Source of the DNA: UBA721 sp002705165
GTDB lineage: Bacteria > Planctomycetota > Planctomycetia > Pirellulales > Pirellulaceae
NCBI GenBank assembly: GCA_045565995.1
Contig: JBJLEF010000005.1
Span: 62,001-126,000 of the forward strand
Reading direction: 5' to 3'
DNA: 64,000 bases
Below the pieces are notes generated by a model. The model was not told the origin of the DNA, did no database searches, and saw only the letters and a program-made list of their open reading frames with translations. A program made the position numbers and the translations under genes. Every line of letters begins with the position of its first letter. The stretch's first letter is position 1. Below, one piece after another: positions 15,749 to 25,195 of this stretch.

Positions 15749-17131
15749 ATGAATGATCTACTAAGAAACATACCGTCCGTCACCGAATTGCTTGAATCCC
15801 CGGCAATCAAAGACTTACTTATGTCGACACATAATGAAGTTATTGTCGAAGCCGCTCGTGCCTCCCTAGATGAATTACGCCATGACATTCTTGCTCACAA
15901 CGTACACGATATCAATCAAGCCAAATTAATCCAGTCCATCACCGATCAAGTAAACCTCGTCTACAGCACTTCACTGCAAAGCTGTATTAATGCAACCGGC
16001 ATTATTCTACACACAGGCCTTGGGCGGGCACCGCTGGCTGCTGAAGCAGTACAGGCAATGACTGAAGTCGGTCAGAAATACTCCAGCGTAGAGATTGATT
16101 TGGATACTGGCAAACGTTCTCAGCGCGTCGCGGCGGTAGAACAAAAACTAACGCGACTCTTCGGTGGTGAGGCTGCCGCAGTCGTCAACAACAATGCCGG
16201 AGCCACGATGCTCGCACTGGCAGCCTTGTCGAGCGGCAAAGAAACCATAGTTTCACGCGGTGAATTGGTGGAAATCGGGGGCAGCTTCAGAATGCCAGAC
16301 GTTATGAAGATGAGCCAGGCCATACTTTGTGAAGTTGGAACGACCAACAAAACACGGGCGGCTGATTATGAAGATGCCATTGGTGAAAACACCGCCGTAC
16401 TGATGAAAGTACATTGCAGCAATTATCAGATCACAGGTTTTAGTCAGGCCACCCCTATAGACGATCTGATCGAGGTGGCTTCGCGTCACGAGCATGTCTG
16501 TGTTGTCGATGACATTGGCTCAGGGGCGTTATATGACTATGCGGAATTTGGAATCACAGATGAACCGTATCCAGCCCAAAGCCTAAAATCAGGCGCCGAC
16601 GTCGTCTTGTTTAGTGGGGACAAATTATTTGGCGGTCCTCAATGCGGAATCATCCTTGGTACAAAAGACTCGATTAGTAAAATCAGCAAACACCCAATGA
16701 TGCGAGCTTTGCGACTGGACAAAACAATCCTGGCAGCTCTTAACGCTACGCTTGATCTTTACCTTTCACCTAATCCGACTAAACGAGTACCTGTTTTACA
16801 GTTACTTAGCGAACCTATCGACAAGCTGCAAACGCGTGCCGAAAATCTCTCACGCAAATTAAATCAGTTACCTAATGTTCTGACCGAACCGGTCGAAGAC
16901 GTAACTTATCTCGGAGGCGGTAGCGTACCAACTCAGAAGATAAAAACGTGGGTTGTCTCAGTGCAGCACGAGAACCTATCAAATGATAGATTGTCCGAAG
17001 CGTTGAGAACTGCCGTGAACCCAGTACTGGGAAGAATCAAACAAGATAAATTCCGACTCGACTTGAGAAGTATTTTCACCTGCCAGGATGAACAAATAGT
17101 AACGACCTTCAAAGCAATCAATCATAGTTGA
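15749..17131 (+). CDS. selA: L-seryl-tRNA(Sec) selenium transferase SelA
   Basis: A PLP-dependent decameric enzyme that converts Ser-tRNA-Sec to Sec-tRNA-Sec using selenophosphate. The product has CINATGIILHTGLGRAPL, NNAGATMLAL, EVGTTNKT, VDDIGSGAL and the PLP-lysine motif LFSGDKLFGGPQCG with Lys292. From ATG 15749 the length is 460 residues, matching the family (about 463), and the N-terminal IPSVTELL segment lines up; earlier in-frame starts are TTG 15698 and ATG 15722. It probably shares a transcript with selB. selD, needed for selenophosphate, is not in the window. Confidence 0.96.
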   Translation: MNDLLRNIPSVTELLESPAIKDLLMSTHNEVIVEAARASLDELRHDILAHNVHDINQAKLIQSITDQVNLVYSTSLQSCINATGIILHTGLGRAPLAAEAVQAMTEVGQKYSSVEIDLDTGKRSQRVAAVEQKLTRLFGGEAAAVVNNNAGATMLALAALSSGKETIVSRGELVEIGGSFRMPDVMKMSQAILCEVGTTNKTRAADYEDAIGENTAVLMKVHCSNYQITGFSQATPIDDLIEVASRHEHVCVVDDIGSGALYDYAEFGITDEPYPAQSLKSGADVVLFSGDKLFGGPQCGIILGTKDSISKISKHPMMRALRLDKTILAALNATLDLYLSPNPTKRVPVLQLLSEPIDKLQTRAENLSRKLNQLPNVLTEPVEDVTYLGGGSVPTQKIKTWVVSVQHENLSNDRLSEALRTAVNPVLGRIKQDKFRLDLRSIFTCQDEQIVTTFKAINHS

Positions 17132-17241
17132 GCTATGGCATTTAACTCCCGCCAACCATACTATAGAACAATGATGGAACGCCGAATCAACTTAACGGAC
17201 ACTCCATAAAACAAGATTAAAGGACACCACATATTATCTCT

Positions 17242-18057
17242 GTGAACAGAAAGAGCGGTATTTGGGTTGGCGGATTGCTACTGGCAATGACCTGCTGCTT
17301 CCCTTCCAAAGGAAGCACTCAGGAGTGGTTGCGCGCACAGCAGAGTCATGCCTGGGCTCGCTTCCAGCCGGAAAGCTGGAAATCCGTCCGAGTGTCTCAC
17401 AGCTTGCTCGATACAGCCGGAAAGGTCACCTCTGAAGTTATCACGCTAACGACAACCGATTTGATTGAAGCCAGTAGCAATCAATACACATTAAGCGTTG
17501 AATCGACGGTGAAAATAGGAGAACAGCGAGTCAATCAGTCCAAACAACGAATCAAACGAGATATCAATGCCAAAGGGGAGGGGTTCTCCGATGTTGTTAA
17601 AACGGCCACCATCAAAATCGGTGACTACGAAATGCCGGTCGAAGTATTTACCGTAGAATACTCGACCAAGAAGGGTAAACGTTTAAGTAAAGTTTATGTT
17701 TCAAAGGAAACGATGCCGAGTGTACTCCGGCGAGAAACCGTGTTCACCAATAAAAAAGGGGAGGTCGAGTATAAGACCACCTCAAATGTCGTTGAGTACG
17801 GATTGACGAAAGAGGTTCTCGGCAAACAGGTACAAGTCAGTCGCGTCGTTACCGTTCACGAACAAAATGGCACTAAGATTCGAACCGATGAACTCTTTTG
17901 CGAAGATGTTCCTGGTGGAATTATCGCTCAGGAAATTACACAAACCAACGTCGAGGATGTCGTCACCGCCAAAACAGTCCTCTCCTTGCTTGACTATGGA
18001 ATTGGGTCGTCTGCCACAATTCGTGGTAAAGACAAGGACGAATCTGATAAGCAGTAA
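17242..18057 (+). CDS. Secreted protein of unknown function, 271 aa
   Basis: GTG start at 17242; an alternative is not obvious. The N-terminus (MNRKSGIWVGGLLLAMTCC) is a signal peptide and the mature protein is rich in Thr, Val, Lys and Ser, with alternating beta-strand pattern (VEVFTVEYSTKKGKRLSKVY; KTTSNVVEYGLTKEV). The segment VLRRETVFTNKKGEVEYKTT suggests a beta-rich lipoprotein-carrier-like or LolA-like fold, but this is a guess. No domain is recognised. Lies between selA and guaB on the same strand, 110 bases from selA. Confidence 0.7.
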   Translation: MNRKSGIWVGGLLLAMTCCFPSKGSTQEWLRAQQSHAWARFQPESWKSVRVSHSLLDTAGKVTSEVITLTTTDLIEASSNQYTLSVESTVKIGEQRVNQSKQRIKRDINAKGEGFSDVVKTATIKIGDYEMPVEVFTVEYSTKKGKRLSKVYVSKETMPSVLRRETVFTNKKGEVEYKTTSNVVEYGLTKEVLGKQVQVSRVVTVHEQNGTKIRTDELFCEDVPGGIIAQEITQTNVEDVVTAKTVLSLLDYGIGSSATIRGKDKDESDKQ

Positions 18058-18253
18058 GAGATTTCTTTCAAAAATTGAGGGTTGGCCAGTGGAATCCAGT
18101 GCTATTTGTAGCAAATTTACCTTCATTACGTTGTCAAAAGAGCTGAATGCGACCATAATTTGACATCTCATTTTTCGTAATGGAGATACTCACAGCCTAA
18201 ATCCAACTCATTCAGTTTGTGGCAAAGGCCAATCAGCAGGATTCACTACCACG

Positions 18254-19726
18254 ATGGAAGATAAAATCAGATTAACGGGAATCACTTTTGATGATGTCCT
18301 ATTGGAACCAGCTTATAGCGAGATAGTGCCATCGGATGCTGACGTACGGACTAAGCTCACCAATAATATCCAGCTGAACATTCCTCTTATTAGCTCCCCG
18401 ATGGATACCGTGACGGAGCATGCAATGGCGATTGCTCTGGCGAAGATGGGGGGCATCGGTGTCATTCATAAAAACATGTCAGTGGAAGACCAAACTGACG
18501 AAGTTAACAAAGTCAAACGTAGTGCCAATGGGATCATCATTGATCCAGTCACGCTCCAACCGACGGCAAACGTTGGTATTGCTCGCCAATTAATGGAACA
18601 ACACAATGTTTCTGGTGTCCCCATTACCAAAGCCAACCGCGAACTTGTGGGTATTCTGACGCGTCGTGATCTGCGGTTCCTTGAGGATACTTCTCGGGCG
18701 GTTTCAGAGGTCATGACCAAGGAAAATCTGGTGACTGCCAAAGGAGCTGTCACATTAGAAGAAGCGGAGCAGATTTTAACTGCGAAAAAAGTGGAGAAAC
18801 TGCTTCTTGTCGACGATTCCTTCAAGCTGACCGGACTAATTACGATCAAAGACATCGATATGATGAAACAGTACCCGGACGCATGCAAAGATCACCTTGG
18901 TCGATTGCGTGTTGGAGCTGCGATCGGGGTTTTTGGATTCGAACGAGCCGAAAGCCTGATCAATAAAGGGGTCGATGTCTTAATTGTCGATAGTGCTCAT
19001 GGCCATTCGAAGAATGTCGTTCAGACGGTCAGAGAACTAAAGAAACAGTGGAATATCGATGTGGTAGCCGGAAACGTTGCCACAGAGACCGGTGCTAAAG
19101 ACCTAATCGCTGCTGGTGCAGATGCCGTCAAGGTTGGGATTGGTCCAGGTTCGATCTGTACGACTCGTGTCGTTTCAGGTGTTGGTGTTCCGCAGGTAAC
19201 TGCCATTTATGAAGCTGCAAAAGCAGCTCAAGATGCTAATATTCCGATTATTGCGGATGGCGGCATCAGGTTTTCCGGTGACATTGCCAAAGCAATTGCT
19301 GCCGGAGCAAATTCTGTCATGATTGGAGGACTTTTTGCAGGACTTTCTGAAAGTCCCGGACGATTAATCCTTTATCAAGGTCGTACCTTCAAGACCTATC
19401 GCGGCATGGGATCCATGGGAGCGATGGTTAAAGGTTCAAGCGAACGTTACCGTCAGAGTGAAAACGGTAAGCTTGTTCCCGAAGGCGTGGAAGGACGGGT
19501 TCCTTTCAAAGGCGATCTGGCAGATTTTGTCTACCAATTAGTCGGTGGACTGCGCGCAGGAATGGGATACTGCGGTACGTCTACTATAGATAGCCTGCGC
19601 ACTGATGCTCGGTTTATTCGAGTAACAGCGGCCAGCATTCGGGAAAGCCATCCTCATGACATCGCAATTACCCATGAAGCTCCAAACTATAGTCCGGACC
19701 AATCGTCCGCTAATGACAAAAGCTAG
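18254..19726 (+). CDS. guaB: Inosine-5'-monophosphate dehydrogenase
   Basis: Oxidises IMP to XMP with NAD+, the committed step to guanine nucleotides. The 490-residue protein has the N-terminal TFDDVLLEPAYSE, a tandem CBS-domain insert (about 95-210; VSGVPI, LVGILTRRDLRF, VMTKENL), the VDSAHGHS and GNVATETGA segments, catalytic Cys302 in GPGSICTTRVV, and the flap region MGSMGAMVKGSSERY. The C-terminus TAASIRESHPHDIAITHEAPNY is typical. guaA, which uses XMP, is in the same window. The next gene starts inside its last codons. Confidence 0.98.
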   Translation: MEDKIRLTGITFDDVLLEPAYSEIVPSDADVRTKLTNNIQLNIPLISSPMDTVTEHAMAIALAKMGGIGVIHKNMSVEDQTDEVNKVKRSANGIIIDPVTLQPTANVGIARQLMEQHNVSGVPITKANRELVGILTRRDLRFLEDTSRAVSEVMTKENLVTAKGAVTLEEAEQILTAKKVEKLLLVDDSFKLTGLITIKDIDMMKQYPDACKDHLGRLRVGAAIGVFGFERAESLINKGVDVLIVDSAHGHSKNVVQTVRELKKQWNIDVVAGNVATETGAKDLIAAGADAVKVGIGPGSICTTRVVSGVGVPQVTAIYEAAKAAQDANIPIIADGGIRFSGDIAKAIAAGANSVMIGGLFAGLSESPGRLILYQGRTFKTYRGMGSMGAMVKGSSERYRQSENGKLVPEGVEGRVPFKGDLADFVYQLVGGLRAGMGYCGTSTIDSLRTDARFIRVTAASIRESHPHDIAITHEAPNYSPDQSSANDKS

Positions 19727-21032
19727 TTTGCTGATGTCCTATACGGGCGTCTTCTTCCTAATCATTGCGATGCAATCTCCGGTTTCTGCCGATTCTCCGA
19801 TTCGCATCAAAACGACCCGGACTACCTCTGGAACAACCCGAGATCTTTCTACAACTCGTCTTCGAGTAACAACAACGGTTACTCCGACTCGTATTTCGTC
19901 GATCAAAGAAGTTACTGCCAAAAGCTCACCCTCCGAGATTCAGAAAGTAAAACTTCAGGACAACGATAGTAAAACAACAACTCCTGATAAAGGAGAAGAC
20001 AATGACAGCTTCCTACCAATCACTGAAGTTGAAGTGGAACAGAACTCTCTTCAACAACCTGCTCCTCGCCCTACAACAGCACTAGGCAAGCAAAACAACA
20101 ACCTGATCATCGAAGCTCCTGCACCAACTCAACCATCAGAAACGACTACAGCTGGTCCGTTACAGATACAAGAGTCCGCGGGTGCGAAAAGCACTCCGCC
20201 GGCGTTTCTGATTGGCCAGGACACGACGGGGGAATCTCAAACCGATGAAGTGCCTCAGAACGCCGACGAATTGCCTGCCCCGCAACTACCTCAGCAAGGT
20301 GTTGTAGATCCCTTGGCTGGAGCAGGGGGTGCTGCGATTCAAATCGCACCGATGCTCGATCCCAAAAACTGCGGGACACCCGATTGTGAAAAGGCAGCGA
20401 CGCTGATTAGCGCCAAACCGCTCAGTGAAATCTCGCTGGATATTTCTCCAAGTTTCAAACCAAATCTGGATCAGAAACCCCCTAAGCTCCAACAGGAAGT
20501 GCGGCAGTGGCGAAATCGAAGTGGTCAGGTTTTGGCAGAGGGGCAACTCGCAGATTATGCCTATAGCAGCGTACATATCAAAGGCAGTAACGGTGAATTG
20601 ACTGCACTACCGATCATCGAGTTGAGTATCGATGATGTTTGTTATATTGCCGACGCCTGGGGATTCCCTAAGCAATGTCGCATAGACAACAGTCCTTATG
20701 AACAAAGAGCATGGGAGTCGCTCGACTTCCACTGGCGTGCCTCAGCGGTTGCACACAAACCCGTCTACTTTGAAGATGCTCAGCTAGAACGACATGGACA
20801 TACCCTTGGGCCATGGTTACAACCAATGCGTTCTGGAGCTCACTTTTTCACTAACATTGCCATCCTGCCTTATCACATGGGGATCCATCCATGGAATGAG
20901 TGTCAGTATACTCTTGGCTACCATAGACCGGGAAGTATTGCCCCGCGAGTGAAACCCGCATTTCCAATCAGCAAAAAGGCTGCCTTGATTCAGGCAGGCT
21001 CCGTCCTGGGAGGAGTATTTATTATCCCTTAA
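19713..21032 (+). CDS. Secreted planctomycete-type protein of unknown function
   Basis: Starts at ATG 19713, overlapping the guaB stop by 14 bases; 439 residues. The N-terminus (MTKASLLMSYTGVFFLIIAM then SPVSADS) is a signal peptide. Residues about 30-250 are low-complexity, rich in Thr, Pro, Gln and Ser, a likely flexible periplasmic or surface linker. The C-terminal 150 residues form a conserved-looking domain with YIADAWGFPKQCRID, WRASAVAHKPVYFEDAQLER and HMGIHPWNECQYTLGY motifs rich in Trp, His and Cys. I recognise this domain type only as common in planctomycetes; its function is unknown. The overlap suggests translational coupling to guaB. Confidence 0.8.
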   Translation: MTKASLLMSYTGVFFLIIAMQSPVSADSPIRIKTTRTTSGTTRDLSTTRLRVTTTVTPTRISSIKEVTAKSSPSEIQKVKLQDNDSKTTTPDKGEDNDSFLPITEVEVEQNSLQQPAPRPTTALGKQNNNLIIEAPAPTQPSETTTAGPLQIQESAGAKSTPPAFLIGQDTTGESQTDEVPQNADELPAPQLPQQGVVDPLAGAGGAAIQIAPMLDPKNCGTPDCEKAATLISAKPLSEISLDISPSFKPNLDQKPPKLQQEVRQWRNRSGQVLAEGQLADYAYSSVHIKGSNGELTALPIIELSIDDVCYIADAWGFPKQCRIDNSPYEQRAWESLDFHWRASAVAHKPVYFEDAQLERHGHTLGPWLQPMRSGAHFFTNIAILPYHMGIHPWNECQYTLGYHRPGSIAPRVKPAFPISKKAALIQAGSVLGGVFIIP

Positions 21033-21134
21033 AAGGACCTACTAAAATAAAAACTCGCGTTCCATCGCAGAGATCATCAGGGTGTCCTCAACGGGTCAAT
21101 AACCGCTTTGATGAAGCGACTGGGAGCGATTGGC

Positions 21135-21167
21135 TGAGGCGTTACGATTCTAAATCGTAACGCCTCA
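21135..21167 (+). terminator. 15-bp perfect hairpin before nnrE
   Basis: Arms TGAGGCGTTACGATT (21135-21149) and AATCGTAACGCCTCA (21153-21167) with a CTA loop lie 102 bases past the secreted-protein gene and 20 bases before nnrE. A terminator of the upstream gene is most likely, although no T-run follows; its closeness to the nnrE start leaves a regulatory role open. Confidence 0.6.
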
Positions 21168-21187
21168 CTTCCATTAAGGAACTGGAC

Positions 21188-21877
21188 ATGACAGCTTTTA
21201 ATCGCCAGCAGAGTCGCCAAGTTGACCGCCTGGCCACTGAACAATTTGGGATTAGCGGACTAACACTAATGGAAAATGCAGGTCGAGCTTGCAGCGATGT
21301 GCTGGAAGCTCAAAACTTCGACTCCGTTATCCTGCTTTGCGGTAAAGGTAATAATGCCGGTGATGGATTTGTAATTGCCCGCCAATTGATAACTCGCGAA
21401 ATACCTGTCACTACCATCCTTCTGGTTGCTCCAGCAACTTTAACTGGAGACGCCAAAGTCAATTTCGATATCCTCACAAAACTCCTCTCGGCCGAATCTT
21501 TAGCGAAGGAGCAATCCTCTTCAATACTCTTTGCTGACACTAAAAACATTGCGGCAATGCTCGATGGAATGCAGATCTCGGAGAGAGGTGCCATCGTGGA
21601 CTGCCTGACTGGAACAGGGGGGTACGACGCCCCTCGAACTCCCTTTGATCAGGGAATCATCTGGGCGAACAAGCAACCCGGCAGCAGGATCGCTATCGAT
21701 ATTCCCTCAGGACTAGACTGTAATACCGGCCAGGCTTCGGAACCAACCTTTCTGGCTGACCAGACTCTAACAATGGTCGCGACCAAGACTGGTTTTACAA
21801 AGGAAGGAGCCAAACGTTATACCGGCAATGTGATTGTGCTTGATATCGGTATACCGCTGTCGGCCATCCAGCAATAA
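21188..21877 (+). CDS. nnrE: NAD(P)H-hydrate epimerase
   Basis: Epimerises R- and S-NADHX/NADPHX so that the hydrate repair dehydratase can restore NAD(P)H. The 229-residue product is a stand-alone YjeF N-terminal domain: SGLTLMENAGRAC near residue 25, the nucleotide-binding CGKGNNAGDGFVIARQL, VDCLTGTGGYDAP and AIDIPSGLDCNTG. The C-terminal dehydratase (NnrD) half found in bacterial fusions is absent and not encoded next door. Converges on the diadenylate cyclase gene with six bases between stops. Confidence 0.93.
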   Translation: MTAFNRQQSRQVDRLATEQFGISGLTLMENAGRACSDVLEAQNFDSVILLCGKGNNAGDGFVIARQLITREIPVTTILLVAPATLTGDAKVNFDILTKLLSAESLAKEQSSSILFADTKNIAAMLDGMQISERGAIVDCLTGTGGYDAPRTPFDQGIIWANKQPGSRIAIDIPSGLDCNTGQASEPTFLADQTLTMVATKTGFTKEGAKRYTGNVIVLDIGIPLSAIQQ

Positions 21878-21883
21878 CCTTCA

Positions 21884-22816
21884 CTATTCAGAGGAAGGAA
21901 TCGGCGGATCAAAATCGAATTCCCGCCATTTCATTGCGCGTCGCATAGGTTCGATACGGAGCACCACCTGACCATCCTGGAACAAACGCACCGTACCGTT
22001 CGACTCACTAACGACGACTGAAATCGCTTTCGTGACTTTTGATATTGAAGCAGCAGCCCAGTGTCTGGCTCCTAGCCCTTTTGACAAAGTTAAACTTGTC
22101 GCATTGACCTGAATGATCTGACAAGATCGTTCAATAACGCCATCACTGCTAATGATCATCGCTCCATCAAGCAAAGCGATTTCTTTAACCGCATCCCGTG
22201 TTCGAGCATCTTTAAGATTACGGTCGTCTTTCTTATATCCACGAACCGGGTCAAACCCTGCTGGTTTGCAATACTCTAGTACATTACGAGCATCGCCTAC
22301 GACAAACAAAGTACCAACCGGCTTTCCTTCACGACCTTCGAATCCTATTTCCACTGCCAGGTCCACTACGGACTTTAATGTCTCGAGTGGTACACGTGTC
22401 TCTAACTTTCGCAAATCTTTGGCCGTCAATTTACCCAGATGTTCATCCAGCCGAATTAGCGAAATACTATCATGCATATCACTATGAAAACCAGAGTATA
22501 CGGCAACCACCTGAGACCCTGCTTCCAGAATATCGTTAGCCACGCAATCCAATAAGGCGGTTTCCATCAATTCCTGCACCGGAATATCATCTGCCTCAAG
22601 AAGCACTGGCGTAAGACCATGCTCTTCAGCACCCTCTAGATATTTGGCTACCTGAGCAACACACAAGATTAGATGATGACGTCCCGCTTTTCTCAGAGCG
22701 GCCCAATCTGTGGTGGAGTCCAACACCAGCAACAACGCATCAGCGGCAGTCGCCTGCCGCAACTTGGCCGCCTGTTTATAAAGTGTTGCGAATGGTTCTC
22801 GAAACTTGCTAGGCAC
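21884..22816 (-). CDS. DisA_N/DAC-domain diadenylate cyclase-like protein
   Basis: Makes the second messenger c-di-AMP from two ATP, if active. The 310-residue protein has an N-terminal nucleoside-binding-like region (about 1-130) and a C-terminal DAC domain. The DGA motif is present near residue 215 (LLDGAMIISSDGVIE); the RHR motif near residue 251 reads GARHWAAASIS, with Trp in place of the second Arg. The layout resembles the soluble DacZ-type or YojJ-type cyclases rather than DisA, as the helix-hairpin-helix DNA-binding half is missing. No membrane segments. GTG start at 22816; C-terminus is an acidic-proline tail. Confidence 0.85.
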   Translation of the reverse strand: MPSKFREPFATLYKQAAKLRQATAADALLLVLDSTTDWAALRKAGRHHLILCVAQVAKYLEGAEEHGLTPVLLEADDIPVQELMETALLDCVANDILEAGSQVVAVYSGFHSDMHDSISLIRLDEHLGKLTAKDLRKLETRVPLETLKSVVDLAVEIGFEGREGKPVGTLFVVGDARNVLEYCKPAGFDPVRGYKKDDRNLKDARTRDAVKEIALLDGAMIISSDGVIERSCQIIQVNATSLTLSKGLGARHWAAASISKVTKAISVVVSESNGTVRLFQDGQVVLRIEPMRRAMKWREFDFDPPIPSSE

Positions 22817-22979
22817 GATATTCCGTAATATCTAACTGATTATGACGTGGGAGGCTCCCCCGTCAGGGTGGGCTAATATTGCTAAAAAATAGTACGACGA
22901 CGTGAATAGTACGGACTGAGAGTTTTTTCAGCAATGGCAGTTAAACCAGAATTCCCATCTGTTCTACCAGATGGTGCGA

Positions 22980-23696
22980 TTAGCGTATTAAATTACGAGG
23001 ATGCAAGGCATCAATAAAAGACTCGCGACCATCATGTACAACCTCAGGTGATTTACCTTCCAAGCCAGCAAGCCAGGTTTCAGGATCTTCACCCCAATCT
23101 TCACCTGTCAGATTACGTAATCCCTGAATACCAGCATATTGCACAGCCGGCTGACGACTTTCTAAGGCTCTCTTCAATTCTTCAAATACATCCTGTCCCT
23201 GGAAATTCCCCAAAGCTCTCAATGCGGCTGATTGCACATCCGTATCCTCATCACTTCGCACTGCTTTCAACAAAGATTTCTTAGCCGTCTGGCTAGGACG
23301 TGCCCCCCAGGCCTTACAGGCAACAATCCGTATATCAGGATCATTATCTTCCATGGCGGTCGTTAAGCCAGTTTCCGATTCAACAACATGGAGGTGAGAT
23401 AGAGTGCGCACCAGTTCCCTGCGTACGACAGGAACCTGCTCCTCTTTGATTTGTGTGGACAAGGCGATCGCATGACGTCGCTGCTCATCTATCGGCATCG
23501 AATTGGCATCCTCTCGCAATTCCCCCAGGAACGTTTCTTTTTCGTGCCAGGTCGTCATATAACGATCATCGTCACGCCATTCCGACCAGGCGCGGTCATT
23601 TACCCAATTCCAGTTCACAATCGGACGGCTTTTACATCCAATTAACTGCACAAAAGTGCCAAATAGTAACACAATTAAAACACGTCTTGAACTCAT
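22980..23696 (-). CDS. HEAT-repeat lipoprotein
   Basis: A 238-residue protein with a lipoprotein signal: MSSRRVLIVLLFGTFVQLIG followed by Cys (lipobox LIGC). The mature part contains about three to four HEAT-like helical repeats, visible as IRIVACKAWG, VQSAALRALGNFQG and VQYAGIQGLRNLTGEDWG. Such lipoproteins act as scaffolds; no enzymatic motif is seen. Lies convergent-divergent between the cyclase gene and the methyltransferase; the 160-base gap before it on the minus strand holds nothing notable. Confidence 0.85.
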   Translation of the reverse strand: MSSRRVLIVLLFGTFVQLIGCKSRPIVNWNWVNDRAWSEWRDDDRYMTTWHEKETFLGELREDANSMPIDEQRRHAIALSTQIKEEQVPVVRRELVRTLSHLHVVESETGLTTAMEDNDPDIRIVACKAWGARPSQTAKKSLLKAVRSDEDTDVQSAALRALGNFQGQDVFEELKRALESRQPAVQYAGIQGLRNLTGEDWGEDPETWLAGLEGKSPEVVHDGRESFIDALHPRNLIR

Positions 23697-23835
23697 ACTG
23701 ATAAATAACCCTACGTTTAACGGATGTCTGCCCGCGAGGAAGTACTGGACAAATGTAACAAAACTCTGAAAATCAGGTCAACCCGAACCCCTCCGGGATA
23801 TTGTCTAATGTCGTCCTAGTTTCCATACTAGGCAA

Positions 23836-25068
23836 ATGACTGATTACCACTGGTTAACTTCAGAGGAAGCCCTACAAGCAATAGCCGAAGCCTGCGCGAA
23901 GACAGAAGGATCACATATTTCTGCCAAAGATCTTATGAGGATACGGAAACGTTTTTCACTTGAGAAGACACAACAAATCGCCAGTCAGTTTAAGCTTCGC
24001 CAACGGGCCGTTACACGATTTCCACAAGCGGCGGAAATGCTCTTTACCGACCGAAGTCTGAAGCAAGCGACCGATGCAGCTATCGCTCAGTTCAAAGCAA
24101 AGCTCATCCGTGAGCTAGACTCTGACGTGCAGCACGTGACGGATTTGTGTTGTGGAATGGGGGGAGACCTGCAGGCCCTTGCAAATCATTTCTCCGTGAC
24201 AGGAGTTGACCAGGATCCTGAAATATGTGCAATCGCTCAACACAATGCGTCACTCCACAGTCATTCCACTGTCGAAACGATTGTTGAAGATGTAGCCCAA
24301 CTACAACTAAAGACAGACTGGGTACACATTGATCCGGATCGACGACACGATGGACGGAGGCACACTGACATCAACGCGTTACAACCGGGCATCGAAACGC
24401 TACAGCAATTAATCGATCAAGTAGGGAGCACCCTCCGGGGTGTCTCTATCAAGCTTGCGCCAGCCAGTACCATTCCAGAAATTTGGCATGCCCGGTGCCA
24501 GCTTTTTTGGATTCAATCTCGCAATGAATGCCGTCAACAACTTGCCGTATTTACAACTAAGAATATGAGATGGAACCATCGGACAGCATTAGCTATCGAC
24601 AAAGACGGTACTAGCAAATGGGAATATACCGCGTCAAACACTGAGTTATTGGACAGTGGCGAAGTACCACTCAAAGGCTCGGCTGACAGATTCCTGTATG
24701 AACCCAAACCGGCGATTCTAGCCGGCCAATTGGCTCCTTCGTGGGCTGCCAGCCATCACTTGCAATACATCCATTCCGGTGTCGCATATTTCACTTCAGA
24801 CTTTTCCCGCGAAGTCGCTGGAGGCACTTGTTATGAAATTCTAGAAGAGCTCCCTTTCGACCTTAAGCAAATAAAACGTCACCTTAAAAAGCATGATATC
24901 GGCCGGCTCGAAATCAAAAAACGGGGTATTGACTTGACTCCAGAACAGCTAAGAAAAGACCTCAAGCCTAAAGGCAATAATGGAGCTACACTCATCATCG
25001 CGGGTAACCCACGTTCCAAAAATCCTACCACCGCCTATATTGCAAATTGCCGTACACAATTTACGTAA
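23836..25068 (+). CDS. Class I SAM-dependent methyltransferase with THUMP-like C-terminus
   Basis: A 410-residue protein. An N-terminal helical region (about 1-90) precedes the methyltransferase fold with VTDLCCGMGGDLQALA (SAM-binding motif I, about 97-112), GVDQDPEICAIA (motif II) and HIDPDRRHDGRR. The C-terminal 100 residues resemble the THUMP-like domain, RNA-binding in related enzymes, and end in GATLIIAGNPRSKNP. Substrate is probably RNA, but this is inferred. Family members are common in Bacteroidetes, actinobacteria and planctomycetes. Confidence 0.8.
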   Translation: MTDYHWLTSEEALQAIAEACAKTEGSHISAKDLMRIRKRFSLEKTQQIASQFKLRQRAVTRFPQAAEMLFTDRSLKQATDAAIAQFKAKLIRELDSDVQHVTDLCCGMGGDLQALANHFSVTGVDQDPEICAIAQHNASLHSHSTVETIVEDVAQLQLKTDWVHIDPDRRHDGRRHTDINALQPGIETLQQLIDQVGSTLRGVSIKLAPASTIPEIWHARCQLFWIQSRNECRQQLAVFTTKNMRWNHRTALAIDKDGTSKWEYTASNTELLDSGEVPLKGSADRFLYEPKPAILAGQLAPSWAASHHLQYIHSGVAYFTSDFSREVAGGTCYEILEELPFDLKQIKRHLKKHDIGRLEIKKRGIDLTPEQLRKDLKPKGNNGATLIIAGNPRSKNPTTAYIANCRTQFT

Positions 25069-25195
25069 CCTGCATAACCGGTTTACCAACCTACGGAATC
25101 AAGATTCTCTCAACATTCCGCTCCGAGCGATTTGCGAGTCTGGCCCTACAGAATGGTACTTTTGTCTGTAGTTTTTTGCCTGCGTGGAGTTAATC

